A stretch of 64,000 bases of DNA from Streptomyces sp. NRRL S-1022 (GCF_000720135.1 NZ_JOIU01000028.1:1-64000); one strand, 5' to 3'. Positions 8,428 through 17,447 are shown, numbered from the stretch's first letter. The notes: generated by a model from the sequence alone, not told the origin. Made by a program: numbers and translations.

Positions 8428-10947
8428 CTACGCCGTCCTGCTCGCCTGCCCGGCCCGCTGTCCGTCGCGCACGGTCAGGGCGCGGGACAGGTCGTCCAGG
8501 CGGTCGGCGAGGGTGCGGCGCAGGGCCGGGGTGAGGTCGGCGTCGCGCAGGCAGGCCTCGCCGAGTGCCAGGTTCTCGGTGTCGACGGCGTGGGCCGGGA
8601 AGGCCCAGCGGCCGGCGGCGACGGCGATGGCGGGGCCGCGGCGGGCGGCGAGGGCGACGGCGTCCGGGTAGAAGCGCGGTACGTACTCCCGTACCAGCTC
8701 GGCCTGTTCGGGCTGCCAGAAGCCCTGGGCGGTGGCGGTGAACAGGTAGTTGGACAGGTCGTCGCCGGCGAACATCGCCTCCCAGGCGGTGCGCTTGGCC
8801 GCCGGGTCGGGCAGCGCGGCGCGGCAGCGGGCGGCGCCCTCCTGTCCGCTGGCGCTCGGGTCGCGCGCGAGCTCGGCGGCGATGGCGTTCTCGTCGGTGG
8901 CGCCGAGCACGGCGAGCCGGGCGAGGATGCGCCAGCGCAGTTCGGGGTCGAGTTCGGGGCCGCCGGGGACCGTGCCGTCGGCGAGCCAGGCGGCGATGGT
9001 CTCGGGGTGGGCGGCGACGGAGATCAGGTGGCGTACGGCGATCAGCCGCAGGCCGGGGTGGTCGCCGTCCTCGGTGCGCCGCAGCAGGTCGCGGCAGAGC
9101 GAGGTGAGGGTGGCCAGGGCGGCCGGGCGGTCCTCGGGTGTCAGGTACTGGTCGGTGAGCTGGCCGGCGGCGAAGGCGAGGACGCCCTGGGCGACGGCCA
9201 GGTCGGTCTCGTGGGGCAGGTGGGCGCGGGCCGTCTCCAGGTAGGCGGCGGGCGGGAGTTCGCCGTCACGGACGGCGTCCCGCAGGGCGTTCCAGACGAC
9301 GGCGCGGGTGAGCGGGTCGGGCAGGCCGGCCAGGGTGGTGCGGACGGTGTCGAAGGACGCGGCGTCGAAGCGGACCTTGGCGTAGGTGATGTCGTCGTCG
9401 TTGAGGAGGATCACGGCGGGGCGCTTGCCGATGGGCTGCGGGGCGGCCTGCGGGACGTCGAGGTCGATGCGTTCGCGCAGGACCAGCCGGCCTTCGCCGG
9501 CGAGGTCGTGGTCGTACAGGCCGGCGCTCAGGCGGTGCGGGCGGCTGCCCGTGCGGTCGGCGGTCAGGGTGCAGGTGCCGCCGGCGGAGTCGATCACGGG
9601 GGTGAGGGTGTCGACGCCGGTGGTGCGCAGCCAGCTGTCGGCCCAGGCGGGCACGTCGCGGTCGGTGGCCGAGGCGAGGGAGTCGATGAAGTCGGCGAGG
9701 GTGGCGTTGCCGAACCGGTGCCGCTTGAAGTGGGTGTTGATGCCGGCGAGGAAGTCCTTCTCGCCGAGCCAGGCGGCCAGCTGGCGCAGCGCGGCGGCGC
9801 CCTTGGCGTAGGAGATGCCGTCGAAGTTGAGCAGGGCGGAGGCGGTGTCGTCGACGTTCTCGGGGGCGACGGGGTGGGTGGTGGGCCGCTGGTCGGCGTC
9901 GTAGCCCCAGGACTTGCGGGTGACGCCGAACTCGGTCCAGGGGTCGGTGAAGCGGGTGGCCTCGGCGGTGGTCTGGTAGCCCATGTACTCGGCGAAGGAC
10001 TCGTTCAGCCAGATGTCGTCCCACCACTTGAGGGTGACGAGGTCGCCGAACCACATGTGGGCCATCTCGTGTGCGATGACCATGGCGCGGGTCTGCCGTT
10101 CGGTGTCGGTGACGGCGGAGCGGTAGACGAAGTCGTCGCGGAAGGTGACCAGGCCCGGGTTCTCCATCGCGCCGGCGTTGAACTCGGGGACGAACGCCTG
10201 GTCGTAGGAGTCGAAGGGGTAGGGCTCCTCGAACTTCTCGTGGTAGCGGTCGAAGCACGCGCGCGTGATGTCGAGGATCTCGTCGGCGTCGGCGTCGAGG
10301 TGCGGTGCGAGCGAGCGGCGGCAGTGGAGGCCGAAGGGCAGTCCGCGGTGCTCGGTGCGCACCGAGTGCCAGGGGCCGGCGGCGACGGCGACCAGGTAGG
10401 TGGAGACGGGCGGGGTGGGCGCGGCCTGCCAGAGGCCGTCGCCGCGGTGCTCGGTGACGCCGTTGGCGAGGACGGTCCAGCCTCCGGGCGCCTTGACCGA
10501 GACCTCGAAGACGGCCTTGAGGTCGGGCTGGTCGAAGGCGGCGAAGATGCGCTGGACGTCGTCCAGGAACATCTGTGTGTAGACGTAGGTCTCGCCGTCG
10601 CTGGGGTCGGTGAAGCGGTGCATGCCCTCGCCGGTGCGGGAGTAGCGCATGACCGCGTCAACGCGCAGTTCGTGGGGGCCGGCGGTGAGGTTCTTCAGCG
10701 GCAGCCGGTCCTCGCTCAGCGACTCCGGGTCGAGCGGCTGTCCGTCGAGTGTGACGCTGCGCAGCTCGGCGGGCTTCAGCTCGACGAACGTGTCCCCGTC
10801 GGACCGCGCGGTGAACCGGATCGCGGTACGGGAGTCGAAGGTCTCGGCACCGGTGGTGAGGTCCAGTTCGACCGTGTAGCGGTGGACGTCGAGGAACTGT
10901 GCTCGGAGCTGCGCTTCGTCGCGCGTGAGTACGGACATGCAGGACAT
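8428..10947 (-). CDS. pepN: M1-family zinc aminopeptidase (PepN-like)
   Basis: This 839-aa cytoplasmic aminopeptidase trims N-terminal residues from peptides. The N-terminal beta domain leads to GAMENPG (259-265, substrate N-terminus recognition), then HEMAH (293-297) and Glu316 in NESFAE, giving the HExxH-x18-E zinc site. The C-terminal helical ERAP1-like domain fills residues about 520-830. The ATG at 10947 has only a weak AGG upstream. An internal ATG three codons on (10938) also matches the usual family start. It appears monocistronic. Streptomycetes commonly hold more than one PepN, so the name marks the family rather than a specific paralogue. Confidence 0.93.
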   Translation of the reverse strand: MSCMSVLTRDEAQLRAQFLDVHRYTVELDLTTGAETFDSRTAIRFTARSDGDTFVELKPAELRSVTLDGQPLDPESLSEDRLPLKNLTAGPHELRVDAVMRYSRTGEGMHRFTDPSDGETYVYTQMFLDDVQRIFAAFDQPDLKAVFEVSVKAPGGWTVLANGVTEHRGDGLWQAAPTPPVSTYLVAVAAGPWHSVRTEHRGLPFGLHCRRSLAPHLDADADEILDITRACFDRYHEKFEEPYPFDSYDQAFVPEFNAGAMENPGLVTFRDDFVYRSAVTDTERQTRAMVIAHEMAHMWFGDLVTLKWWDDIWLNESFAEYMGYQTTAEATRFTDPWTEFGVTRKSWGYDADQRPTTHPVAPENVDDTASALLNFDGISYAKGAAALRQLAAWLGEKDFLAGINTHFKRHRFGNATLADFIDSLASATDRDVPAWADSWLRTTGVDTLTPVIDSAGGTCTLTADRTGSRPHRLSAGLYDHDLAGEGRLVLRERIDLDVPQAAPQPIGKRPAVILLNDDDITYAKVRFDAASFDTVRTTLAGLPDPLTRAVVWNALRDAVRDGELPPAAYLETARAHLPHETDLAVAQGVLAFAAGQLTDQYLTPEDRPAALATLTSLCRDLLRRTEDGDHPGLRLIAVRHLISVAAHPETIAAWLADGTVPGGPELDPELRWRILARLAVLGATDENAIAAELARDPSASGQEGAARCRAALPDPAAKRTAWEAMFAGDDLSNYLFTATAQGFWQPEQAELVREYVPRFYPDAVALAARRGPAIAVAAGRWAFPAHAVDTENLALGEACLRDADLTPALRRTLADRLDDLSRALTVRDGQRAGQASRTA

Positions 10948-11100
10948 GCTGCCTGATGGGACCGGCAGCGCACAGGGGCGGATCGGTACATGGCTTTTGT
11001 CCCCTGTGCGCGCCCCCGTCCGGCCGCCGTGCCGGGACCCGGTCAGGGGCTGGTCGGGGGCTGGCCCGGGCCTGGAGGCAGGGCCTGGGCGGTCGCGGGT

Positions 11101-11451
11101 TCAGGCGTCGTGCGCCGGTTGCCCGCCGTGGGTGTCCTCGGCGATCCGCTCGTGGTGCCGGATCACCTCGGCGATGATGAAGTTCAGGAACTTCTCGGCG
11201 AACGCAGGGTCGAGCTTGGCGTTCTCGGCGAGGCTGCGCAGCCGTTCGATCTGCCGGGCCTCGCGGGCCGGGTCGGCGGGCGGCAGCTGGTGCAGCGCCT
11301 TGAGCCGGCCGACCTGCTGGGTGCACTTGAAGCGCTCGGCGAGCATGTGGACGACGGCCGCGTCGATGTTGTCGATGCTGTCGCGCAGCCGGTCCAGTTC
11401 CTGACGGACCTCGGGGTCGACGGCACCGTTGCCGGTGTTGCTGGTGGTCAT
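11101..11451 (-). CDS. Chorismate mutase (AroQ class)
   Basis: This 116-aa all-helical enzyme rearranges chorismate to prephenate for phenylalanine and tyrosine synthesis. It shows LDRLRDSIDNIDAAVV with the first active-site arginine, then LAERFKCTQQVGRLKA and a C-terminal helix EKFLNFIIAEVIRHHERIA, the pattern of stand-alone actinobacterial AroQ enzymes. Lys and Arg residues in the second helix fit the active site. There is no signal peptide, so it is cytoplasmic. The ATG is well placed and the gene seems to have its own promoter. Confidence 0.9.
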   Translation of the reverse strand: MTTSNTGNGAVDPEVRQELDRLRDSIDNIDAAVVHMLAERFKCTQQVGRLKALHQLPPADPAREARQIERLRSLAENAKLDPAFAEKFLNFIIAEVIRHHERIAEDTHGGQPAHDA

Positions 11452-11485
11452 GGGGGCCCACCCTATGCGCTGCGGCGGCCTGTTC

Positions 11486-12376
11486 CTACGGGATGTCCGG
11501 GGAGTGGATCAGGGGCGGATCGGCGGGGTCGGGGACGCGGTCGCTCCAGCCGCCGGGGACGGTACGGCCCTGCTGGGCGCGGAACCGGACGGGGGCGAGG
11601 CCCACGCGCCGGGTGAACAGCCGGGAGAAGTAGGCGGGGTCGTCGTAGCCGACGCGGCGGGCGACGGCCGCGACGGGCAGTGTGGTGGCGGCGAGGAGGT
11701 CCTTGGCCCGGGCGAGCCGGATGCCGAGCAGGTAGTCCTTCGGGGTGCAGCCGGCCGCCTGGCGGACCGCGGCGCGCAGCTCGGCGGTGGTCATCCCGTG
11801 CCGCGCGGCGTGGCCGGCGACGCTCAGCGGTGTGCAGGCGTCCCGGGCGAGGGCGGCCAGGATCTGCTCGCCGTCGGGGGCGAGGCCGGCGCGGGCGCGG
11901 CGCAGGGCGACGAGGAGTTCGTGGACGGCGGCGCCGGTCTCCACCTCCAGCATGGGGTTGCCCGGGCGGGCGGCCCGGGCGATGCGGGCGATGACCGCGC
12001 GGGGGCCGGCGGCGTCGGAGAGCGGGACGACGGGCCGGTCGGGTTCGATGCAGCCGAGGTCGCGGTAGGCGGCGGTGGCGGGTCCGGCGAAGTCGACGAA
12101 GCCCTCGTCCCAGCCGGTGTCCGGGTCGGGCGCGTAGTGGTGGGGCACGCCGGGGGTGAGCCACAGCAGGGCGGGCGCGGTGACGGCCGTACGGCGGCCG
12201 TCGGCGCCGCGGTACCAGCCGCGGCCCGCGCTGATCACGACGGCGACGTGGTGGCCGAGGATGCGCGGGCCGACCGTGGGCAGCGCCCCGTGCTGGAGGC
12301 CGACGCCGAGGCAGACCAGGCCGAGGCGGTGGTGGGCGGGGCCGGGGCTGAAGAACCGCATCCAGGTCCGGTACAT
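11486..12376 (-). CDS. AraC-family transcriptional regulator
   Basis: The 296-aa protein has an N-terminal cupin-like sugar-sensing domain (about 1-160; HHYAPDPDTGWDEGFVDFAGP is typical) and a C-terminal pair of helix-turn-helix motifs. The second contains VAAVARRVGYDDPAYFSRLFTRRVGLAPVRFR, a textbook AraC signature. AAGGAG seven bases before the ATG fixes the start. It is transcribed divergently from the GH35 beta-galactosidase with 125 nt between, so it very likely controls that gene in response to a galactoside. Ligand identity is inference. Confidence 0.92.
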   Translation of the reverse strand: MYRTWMRFFSPGPAHHRLGLVCLGVGLQHGALPTVGPRILGHHVAVVISAGRGWYRGADGRRTAVTAPALLWLTPGVPHHYAPDPDTGWDEGFVDFAGPATAAYRDLGCIEPDRPVVPLSDAAGPRAVIARIARAARPGNPMLEVETGAAVHELLVALRRARAGLAPDGEQILAALARDACTPLSVAGHAARHGMTTAELRAAVRQAAGCTPKDYLLGIRLARAKDLLAATTLPVAAVARRVGYDDPAYFSRLFTRRVGLAPVRFRAQQGRTVPGGWSDRVPDPADPPLIHSPDIP

Positions 12377-12501
12377 CGGCGCTCCTTGCGTGTGCTGCGC
12401 GGCGCGTTTTTGTCCAAGCAGCGCCGATCCTCGTCCATGGCGCCGGCCGCCGGAAGGGGTGAGGGTGGAGGGGACGGGCGGGGTGGTGGCGGGGAGGGTG
12501 C

Positions 12502-14256
12502 GTGGGCGGGTTCGCGGTCGGGGAGTCCGGTTTCCTGCTGGACGGGCGGCCGGTGCGGCTGCTGTCCGGGGCGCTGCACTACTTCCGGGTGCACGAGGCG
12601 CAGTGGGGGCACCGGCTGGCGATGCTCCGGGCGATGGGCCTGAACTGCGTGGAGACCTACGTCCCGTGGAACCTGCACCAGCCGCGCCCGGGGGCGGTGC
12701 GGGACGTGGGGGCGGTCGGCCGGTTCCTGGACGCGGTCGGGGCGGCGGGGATGTGGGCGATCGTGCGGCCGGGGCCCTACATCTGCGCCGAGTGGGAGAA
12801 CGGCGGGCTGCCGGCGTGGCTGACGGGCGAGCCGGGCACGCGCGCGCGGACACGGGACGAGCGGTATCTGGGCCACGTCCGGAACTGGTTCCGGCGGCTG
12901 CTGCCCGAGATCGTGCCCCGCCAGATCGACCGCGGCGGCCCGGTGGTGCTGGTGCAGGTGGAGAACGAGTACGGCAGCTACGGCAGTGACACCGGCTATC
13001 CGGCGGAGCTGGCCGGCCTGCTGCGCGCGGAGGGGGTCACCGTTCCCCTCGTCACCTCGGACGGACCCGAGGACCACATGCTGACCGGGGGCTCGCTGCC
13101 CGGGGTGCCGGCCACGGTGAACTTCGGCTCCCACGCGCGCGAGGCGTTCGCCGCACTGCGCCGCCACCGTCCCGTGGGCCCGCTGATGTGCATGGAGTTC
13201 TGGTGCGGCTGGTTCGACCACTGGGGCGGCGAGCACACCGTACGGGATCCGGCCGGGGCCGCCGGGGCGCTGCGGGAGATCCTGGAGTGCGGGGCGTCGG
13301 TGAACCTCTACATGGCCCACGGGGGCACCAGTTTCGGGGGCTGGGCGGGCGCCAACCGGGGCGGCGCGCTGCACGAGGGGCCACTGGAGCCGGACGTGAC
13401 CTCGTACGACTACGACGCGCCGGTGGACGAGTACGGCAGGCCCACGGAGAAGTTCCGGCTGTTCCGCGAGGTGCTGTCGGCGTACCACCCCGGTCCGCTG
13501 CCGGACCTGCCGCCGCGGCCCGCCGTGCTGGGCGCCCCGGCCGAGGCCCGGCTCACCGGCTGGGCGCCCCTGGCCGGGGTGCTGGAGGCGCTGGGCGGCC
13601 CGGAGACGTTCGCCCCGGTGCCGCCGACGTTCGAGGAGCTGGACGTGACCCGGGGATTCGTGCGCTACACGGTGGACGTGCCGGGACCGCGGCAGCCGTA
13701 CCCGCTGGCCGTGCGCGGGCTGCGGGACCTCGCCGTGGTGTACGTCGACGGGGAGCGGGCGGGGGTGCTCACCGAGGAGGAGCCGGTGCTGCAGGAGCCC
13801 GTCGCGGGCCCCGCGCGCGTGGAGCTGTGGGTGGAGTCCCTGGGGCGGGTGAACTACGGGCCGCGGCTCGGCGAGGCGAAGGGCGTCACCGGCGGCGTCC
13901 TGCACGAGCGGCAGTACCTGCACGGGGCCCGCGCGCGGGGCCTGGATCTGGACGCGTTCGTCGGCGGGGTGGCCGCGGTGTCCTTCGGTGTGCCGCCCCG
14001 GGAGGGGGCGCCGGGGCTGTACCGGGGCTGGGTCACGGTCCGCGGGGCCGGGGACGCCCGGCTGGAGCTGCCGGGCGGGACCCGTGGCTTCGCCTGGGTC
14101 AACGGCTTCAACCTGGGCCGCTACTGGTCGGCGGGGCCCCAGCGGTCGCTGTACGTGCCCGGGCCGGTGCTGCGGGAGGGCGTGAACGAGGTGTGGCTGC
14201 TGGAGCTGGACGGGGGCGGACCGGGGCCGTCGGCGCCACGCCTGCTGCCCGTGTGA
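12502..14256 (+). CDS. Beta-galactosidase, glycoside hydrolase family 35
   Basis: This 584-aa GH35 enzyme removes terminal beta-linked galactose. The GTG start follows a GGGGAGGG ribosome binding site. The (beta/alpha)8 domain includes SGALHYFRV, ETYVPWNLHQP, GPYICAEWENGG, the acid/base motif VQVENEYGSYG (Glu156 in NEY) and the nucleophile motif MEFWCGWFDHWGG (Glu232). C-terminal beta-sandwich domains end with LNLGRYW-like GFNLGRYWSAGPQRSLYVPG. There is no clear signal peptide, so it is probably cytoplasmic, acting on imported oligosaccharide. The divergent AraC gene is its likely regulator. Confidence 0.94.
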   Translation: MGGFAVGESGFLLDGRPVRLLSGALHYFRVHEAQWGHRLAMLRAMGLNCVETYVPWNLHQPRPGAVRDVGAVGRFLDAVGAAGMWAIVRPGPYICAEWENGGLPAWLTGEPGTRARTRDERYLGHVRNWFRRLLPEIVPRQIDRGGPVVLVQVENEYGSYGSDTGYPAELAGLLRAEGVTVPLVTSDGPEDHMLTGGSLPGVPATVNFGSHAREAFAALRRHRPVGPLMCMEFWCGWFDHWGGEHTVRDPAGAAGALREILECGASVNLYMAHGGTSFGGWAGANRGGALHEGPLEPDVTSYDYDAPVDEYGRPTEKFRLFREVLSAYHPGPLPDLPPRPAVLGAPAEARLTGWAPLAGVLEALGGPETFAPVPPTFEELDVTRGFVRYTVDVPGPRQPYPLAVRGLRDLAVVYVDGERAGVLTEEEPVLQEPVAGPARVELWVESLGRVNYGPRLGEAKGVTGGVLHERQYLHGARARGLDLDAFVGGVAAVSFGVPPREGAPGLYRGWVTVRGAGDARLELPGGTRGFAWVNGFNLGRYWSAGPQRSLYVPGPVLREGVNEVWLLELDGGGPGPSAPRLLPV

Positions 14257-14324
14257 CCGGCCGTCCGCCCGGGCCGCCCGCCCCTACAGTGGAGACAGGT
14301 TCCGGCGTCTTTGGGGGTGCCGAC

Positions 14325-15206
14325 GTGGTGAACGGCGGAGCGGTCCGGCACGGCTACCCGCACCTGGAGACGGTGCGGGCCGCCGTCACCGCGCTGTACC
14401 GGCGGCTGTCCCGTGACACCGTGGAGACGTTCTCCGTCAGCGTGGCCCCCGCCGACGTGGCCTTCTGCGACACCGACGACCTGTACCTGGGGGCGCAGCG
14501 GGTGGCGCGGGAGATCGTGCGGCACTTCCGGCTGCCGGACGCGCGGCTGATCGTCGGTTTCCGGGAGATGACCCACGCGGCGAACGTCGAGCTGGCGGCG
14601 GGCCCGGAGTACTTCGTCGAGCTGAACGACCGGTTCCGCACGCACCGCGGGGACATCGGCGCGGCCCTCGCCCACGAGGTGGCGCACGTCTACCTGCACC
14701 GTCTGGACCTGTCCTTCCCCACCACGGCGGAGAACGAGATCCTGACGGACACGGCGACGGCCTACCTGGGTGCGGGCTGGCTGCTGCTGGACGCCTACCG
14801 GGAGGACGGGGTGTCGTCGCAGAAGCTCGGCTACCTCACCCCGGAGGAGTTCGGGTACGTCCTGGCCAAGCGGGCGCTGCTGTTCGGCGAGGACCCGTCC
14901 CCGTGGTTCACCAGTCCGCAGGCCTACGTTGCCTACGGCAAGGGCCTGGACCTGGCCCGCCGGGACGGGCGGCAGCCGCCGCTGACCGGGGCCGGCTGGG
15001 CGGGCCGCCGCCGCTACGCCCACGACCGCCGGCACGCCGGGACCGCCGCGCCGGCAGCCGGCTACTCCTTCGCCCCCGACAGCGGCGGCCGCCTCCGGGT
15101 GAGCTTCCCGTGCCCGACCTGCCACCAGCGGATCAGGGTGCCGGTACAGGGGCGGGTACGGGCGCGGTGCGGGCTGTGCCGGACGGTGCTGGAGTGCGAC
15201 ACGTAA
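14325..15206 (+). CDS. Putative zinc metalloprotease-like protein with C-terminal zinc ribbon
   Basis: I do not recognise a named family. The 293-aa product holds a zincin motif HEVAHVYLH (117-125) followed by an acidic segment ENEILTDTATAY that could supply the third ligand, either Glu138 or Asp142. At the C-terminus, CPTC (263-266) and CGLC (282-285) form a four-cysteine zinc ribbon. The GTG at 14325 (or 14328) follows GGGGG. An upstream GTG at 14289 lacks a ribosome binding site. There is no signal peptide or membrane segment. It sits 68 nt after the galactosidase on the same strand, but a functional link is unclear. Peptidase activity is inferred from HExxH only. Confidence 0.65.
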   Translation: MVNGGAVRHGYPHLETVRAAVTALYRRLSRDTVETFSVSVAPADVAFCDTDDLYLGAQRVAREIVRHFRLPDARLIVGFREMTHAANVELAAGPEYFVELNDRFRTHRGDIGAALAHEVAHVYLHRLDLSFPTTAENEILTDTATAYLGAGWLLLDAYREDGVSSQKLGYLTPEEFGYVLAKRALLFGEDPSPWFTSPQAYVAYGKGLDLARRDGRQPPLTGAGWAGRRRYAHDRRHAGTAAPAAGYSFAPDSGGRLRVSFPCPTCHQRIRVPVQGRVRARCGLCRTVLECDT

Positions 15207-15255
15207 CCGGGCCCGCCCCCGGTCCGTCCGGCCCGGCCCGCCGAGGAGGACGGTG

Positions 15256-15620
15256 TCAGCCCTCGTGCTCCGGCACCGCCCGGCGGGGCAGGACCGCGCA
15301 CAGCACCGCGAACGCCCTCACGACCCAGGGCATCGCCTCGGACAGCGCCTCGCCCAGCCCCTCCCCCGCGGCCCCGGAGAACACCGTGCCGATCACCGCC
15401 GCGCCCAGCGCGCCGCCGAACGGGTCGGCGTCGGTGAGGAGGCCGCCGAGCAGCAGTCCGACCCCCGAGGCGAACCCCGCGACGGCGCCGCACCTCCCGA
15501 AGGCGGCGCCGCGCTCCTTGCCCTGGAACAGGGTGCGGAAGGAGCCGATCACCTGCGGGACGCGCACGACCGCCAGGACGCCCTGGACCGCCCGGGCGGC
15601 GATCAGCTGGCCCGGTGCTG
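15256..15620 (-). pseudogene. Collapsed DHA2-type (14-TM) MFS drug transporter
   Basis: The minus-strand frame begins mid-protein with LIAARAVQGVLAVVRVPQVIGSF, the region around TM4 of EmrB/QacA-type transporters. It continues through GAVAGFASGVGLLLGGLLTDADPFGG (TM5-6) and then jumps directly to ALGAAVIGTVFSG...LPRRAVPEHEG, which matches the last helix and C-terminus of the same family. About eight membrane helices in the middle and the first three at the N-terminus are missing. The frame is still open across the deletion (103 aa from the first ATG at 15567). It is an inactive remnant, next to the 15618-15638 inverted repeat. Confidence 0.72.
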
Positions 15621-15638
15621 GCGCCGGTCAGGCGCCAG
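15618..15638. terminator. Perfect 8-bp inverted repeat downstream of the SDR operon
   Basis: CTGGCGCC (15618-15625), loop GGTCA, GGCGCCAG (15631-15638). It lies 33 nt beyond the stop of the leftward SDR gene, where a factor-independent-like stem would end that transcript. It also coincides with the break point of the transporter remnant. Confidence 0.55.
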
Positions 15639-15670
15639 GGCACCCCGAGGGGGGGCATCCGCGGGGTCGC

Positions 15671-16594
15671 TCACGCCCCGTACACCCGGCCCGGCGGCTC
15701 CGCCTCCGCCAGCAGCCGCCGGGCCGCCTCCCCCGCCTCGGCCGGTGTCCAGCGGGCTCCCCGGTCGGCGGTGGGGCCGGGGCGCCAGCCCTCCATGACG
15801 GTGATCCGGCCGCCCTCCGCCTCGAACACCCGCCCGGTCACCCCCGTGCTGCCGGCCGAGCCGAGCCAGACCACGAGCGGGGAGACGTTCTCGGGTGCCA
15901 TGGCGTCGAAACCGGCGGCCGGTGCCGTCATGGCCGCGGCGAAGACACGTTCCGTCATGCGGGTGCGGGCGGCCGGCGCCACGGCGTTGACCTGCACGCC
16001 GTAGCGGGCCAGTTCGGCCGCCGCGACCAGGGTGAGACCGACGATCCCGGCCTTGGCGGCGCTGTAGTTGCCCTGCCCGACCGAGCCGAGCAGGCCGGCC
16101 CCGCTGCTGGTGTGGACGACCCGGGCCACCGGGGTGCGGCCGGCCCCGGCCTCGGCGCGCCAGTACGCGGCGGCGTGCTTCAGCGGCAGGAAGTGGCCCC
16201 TGAGGTGGACGCGGATCACGGCGTCCCAGTCGTCCTCCCCGAGATTGACCAGCATCCGGTCGCGCAGGAAACCGGCGTTGCTGACGAGGGTGTCGAGCCG
16301 GCCGTAGGTCTCCACGGCGGTGCGGACCAGGCCGGCCGCGCCCGCGCCGGTGGCGATGTCGGCGCCGTGGGCGACCGCGTCACCGCCCGCCGCCCGGATC
16401 TCCGCCACGACGGCGTCCGCCGGCCGCTCGGCGTCCGGCGCGCCGTCCAGCGCGACGCCCAGGTCGTTGACGACCACCTTCGCACCCTCGGCCGCGAAGG
16501 CGAGCGCGTGCGCCCGGCCGAGCCCGCGACCGGCGCCGGTGACGGCCACGACCCGGCCCGAACAGATTCCGTCCGTCCTCGCGCGCACGCTCAT
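15671..16594 (-). CDS. Short-chain dehydrogenase of the KstR2 steroid cluster (Rv3548c-like)
   Basis: This 307-aa SDR starts at the ATG at 16594. The cofactor loop is TGAGRGLGRAHALAF (about 20-34), followed by VVVNDLGV, NAG (LVSNAGFLRD) and the catalytic Ser...Tyr-x-x-x-Lys (SSGAGLLGSVGQGNYSAAKAG). The extra C-terminal tail and the RAHAL helix resemble (3R)-hydroxyacyl-CoA dehydrogenases of multifunctional beta-oxidation enzymes. It is the second gene of a two-SDR unit, one base after its partner's stop. The place in a KstR2-type cluster suggests a 3-hydroxyacyl-CoA dehydrogenase step in side-ring degradation. The exact substrate is unproven even in mycobacteria. Confidence 0.85.
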   Translation of the reverse strand: MSVRARTDGICSGRVVAVTGAGRGLGRAHALAFAAEGAKVVVNDLGVALDGAPDAERPADAVVAEIRAAGGDAVAHGADIATGAGAAGLVRTAVETYGRLDTLVSNAGFLRDRMLVNLGEDDWDAVIRVHLRGHFLPLKHAAAYWRAEAGAGRTPVARVVHTSSGAGLLGSVGQGNYSAAKAGIVGLTLVAAAELARYGVQVNAVAPAARTRMTERVFAAAMTAPAAGFDAMAPENVSPLVVWLGSAGSTGVTGRVFEAEGGRITVMEGWRPGPTADRGARWTPAEAGEAARRLLAEAEPPGRVYGA

Positions 16595-16595
16595 C

Positions 16596-17447
16596 TCAGC
16601 TCTCCCTGCCGGTGCTCGGGACTTCGGGGATGTGCGGTCCGGCGGTGGCCGCGTCCAGGAACGCCGGCCGCTCCCCGCCTCCGTGGACGTGCAGGCTCGC
16701 CCCGCTGATGTAGGCGGCGGCGCCGGAGGCGAGGAAGACGGCGGCGGCACCGATGTCGGCGGGGAGGGCCAGGCGGCCCAGCGGGACGGTGCGGGCGACG
16801 GCGGCGACACCGTCCGGGCCGCCGTAGTGCAGGTGGGTCAGGCCGGTGCGGACCATGCCGACGACCAGCGTGTTGACCCGGACCTCCGGCGCCCACTCCA
16901 CGGCCATGGAGGCGGCCAGGTTCGCGAGCCCCGCCTTGGCCGCGCCGTAGGCGGCCGAGCCGGGCGAGGGGCGGCTCCCGCTGACGCTGCCGACCATCAC
17001 GATCGAGCCCCTGCTGCGCCGGAGGTGGTCGTAGGCGGCGAGGGACGCGGTGAGCGGGGTGATCAGGTTCAGCTCGACCACCTTGGCGTGCCGTTCGGCG
17101 TCGGCGTCGGCGAGGCGCCGGTAGGGGGTGCCGCCCGCGTTGTTGACGAGCACGTCCAGCCGGGGGAGTGCCGCGAAGAAGGACCGGACGGCGGGCGGGT
17201 CGCGCAGGTCGAGCGGTGCGAACTCGACGCCGGGCAAGGGCTGTTCGGGAGGACGGCGGGCGCAGGCCAGGACCCGGGCGCCCGCCTCTGCGAAGGCCCG
17301 GGCGATCCCCGCGCCCACCCCTCGGGTGCCGCCGGTGACCACCACGGTGCTGCCGCGCAGTGCAGCGCCGCCAGGCGCGTCGTCCACAGGCGCGTCGTCC
17401 ACAGGCGCGTCGTCCACAGCCGCGTTGTCCACAGCCGCGTTGTCCAC
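16596..17447 (-). CDS. Short-chain dehydrogenase of the KstR2 steroid cluster (Rv3549c-like), with a repeat-encoded N-terminus
   Basis: The SDR fold reads STVVVTGGTRGVGAGIARAF, DVLVNNAGG, then SVSGSRPSPGSAAYGAAKAG (Ser...Tyr-x-x-x-Lys) and ends in GGGERPAF. The start is unusual: after GGGAGG the frame runs VDNAA-VDNAA-VDDAP-VDDAP-VDDAP, encoded by five 15-bp repeats each containing an in-frame GTG. I choose the first (17447; 283 aa), though its spacing to GGGAGG is only 4 nt. Any of the five could be used. The same repeats contain DnaA-box-like sequence. The gene is divergent from echA20 across a KstR2-like operator. Confidence 0.82.
   Translation of the reverse strand: MDNAAVDNAAVDDAPVDDAPVDDAPGGAALRGSTVVVTGGTRGVGAGIARAFAEAGARVLACARRPPEQPLPGVEFAPLDLRDPPAVRSFFAALPRLDVLVNNAGGTPYRRLADADAERHAKVVELNLITPLTASLAAYDHLRRSRGSIVMVGSVSGSRPSPGSAAYGAAKAGLANLAASMAVEWAPEVRVNTLVVGMVRTGLTHLHYGGPDGVAAVARTVPLGRLALPADIGAAAVFLASGAAAYISGASLHVHGGGERPAFLDAATAGPHIPEVPSTGRES

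Noticed and set aside
6814..10956. Very long open frame (1380 codons) on the + strand opposite the decarboxylase, NmrA-like gene and aminopeptidase
   Set aside because: It is antisense to three well-supported genes, Gly/Ala/Arg-rich with no motif, and an expected by-product of high-G+C codon bias.
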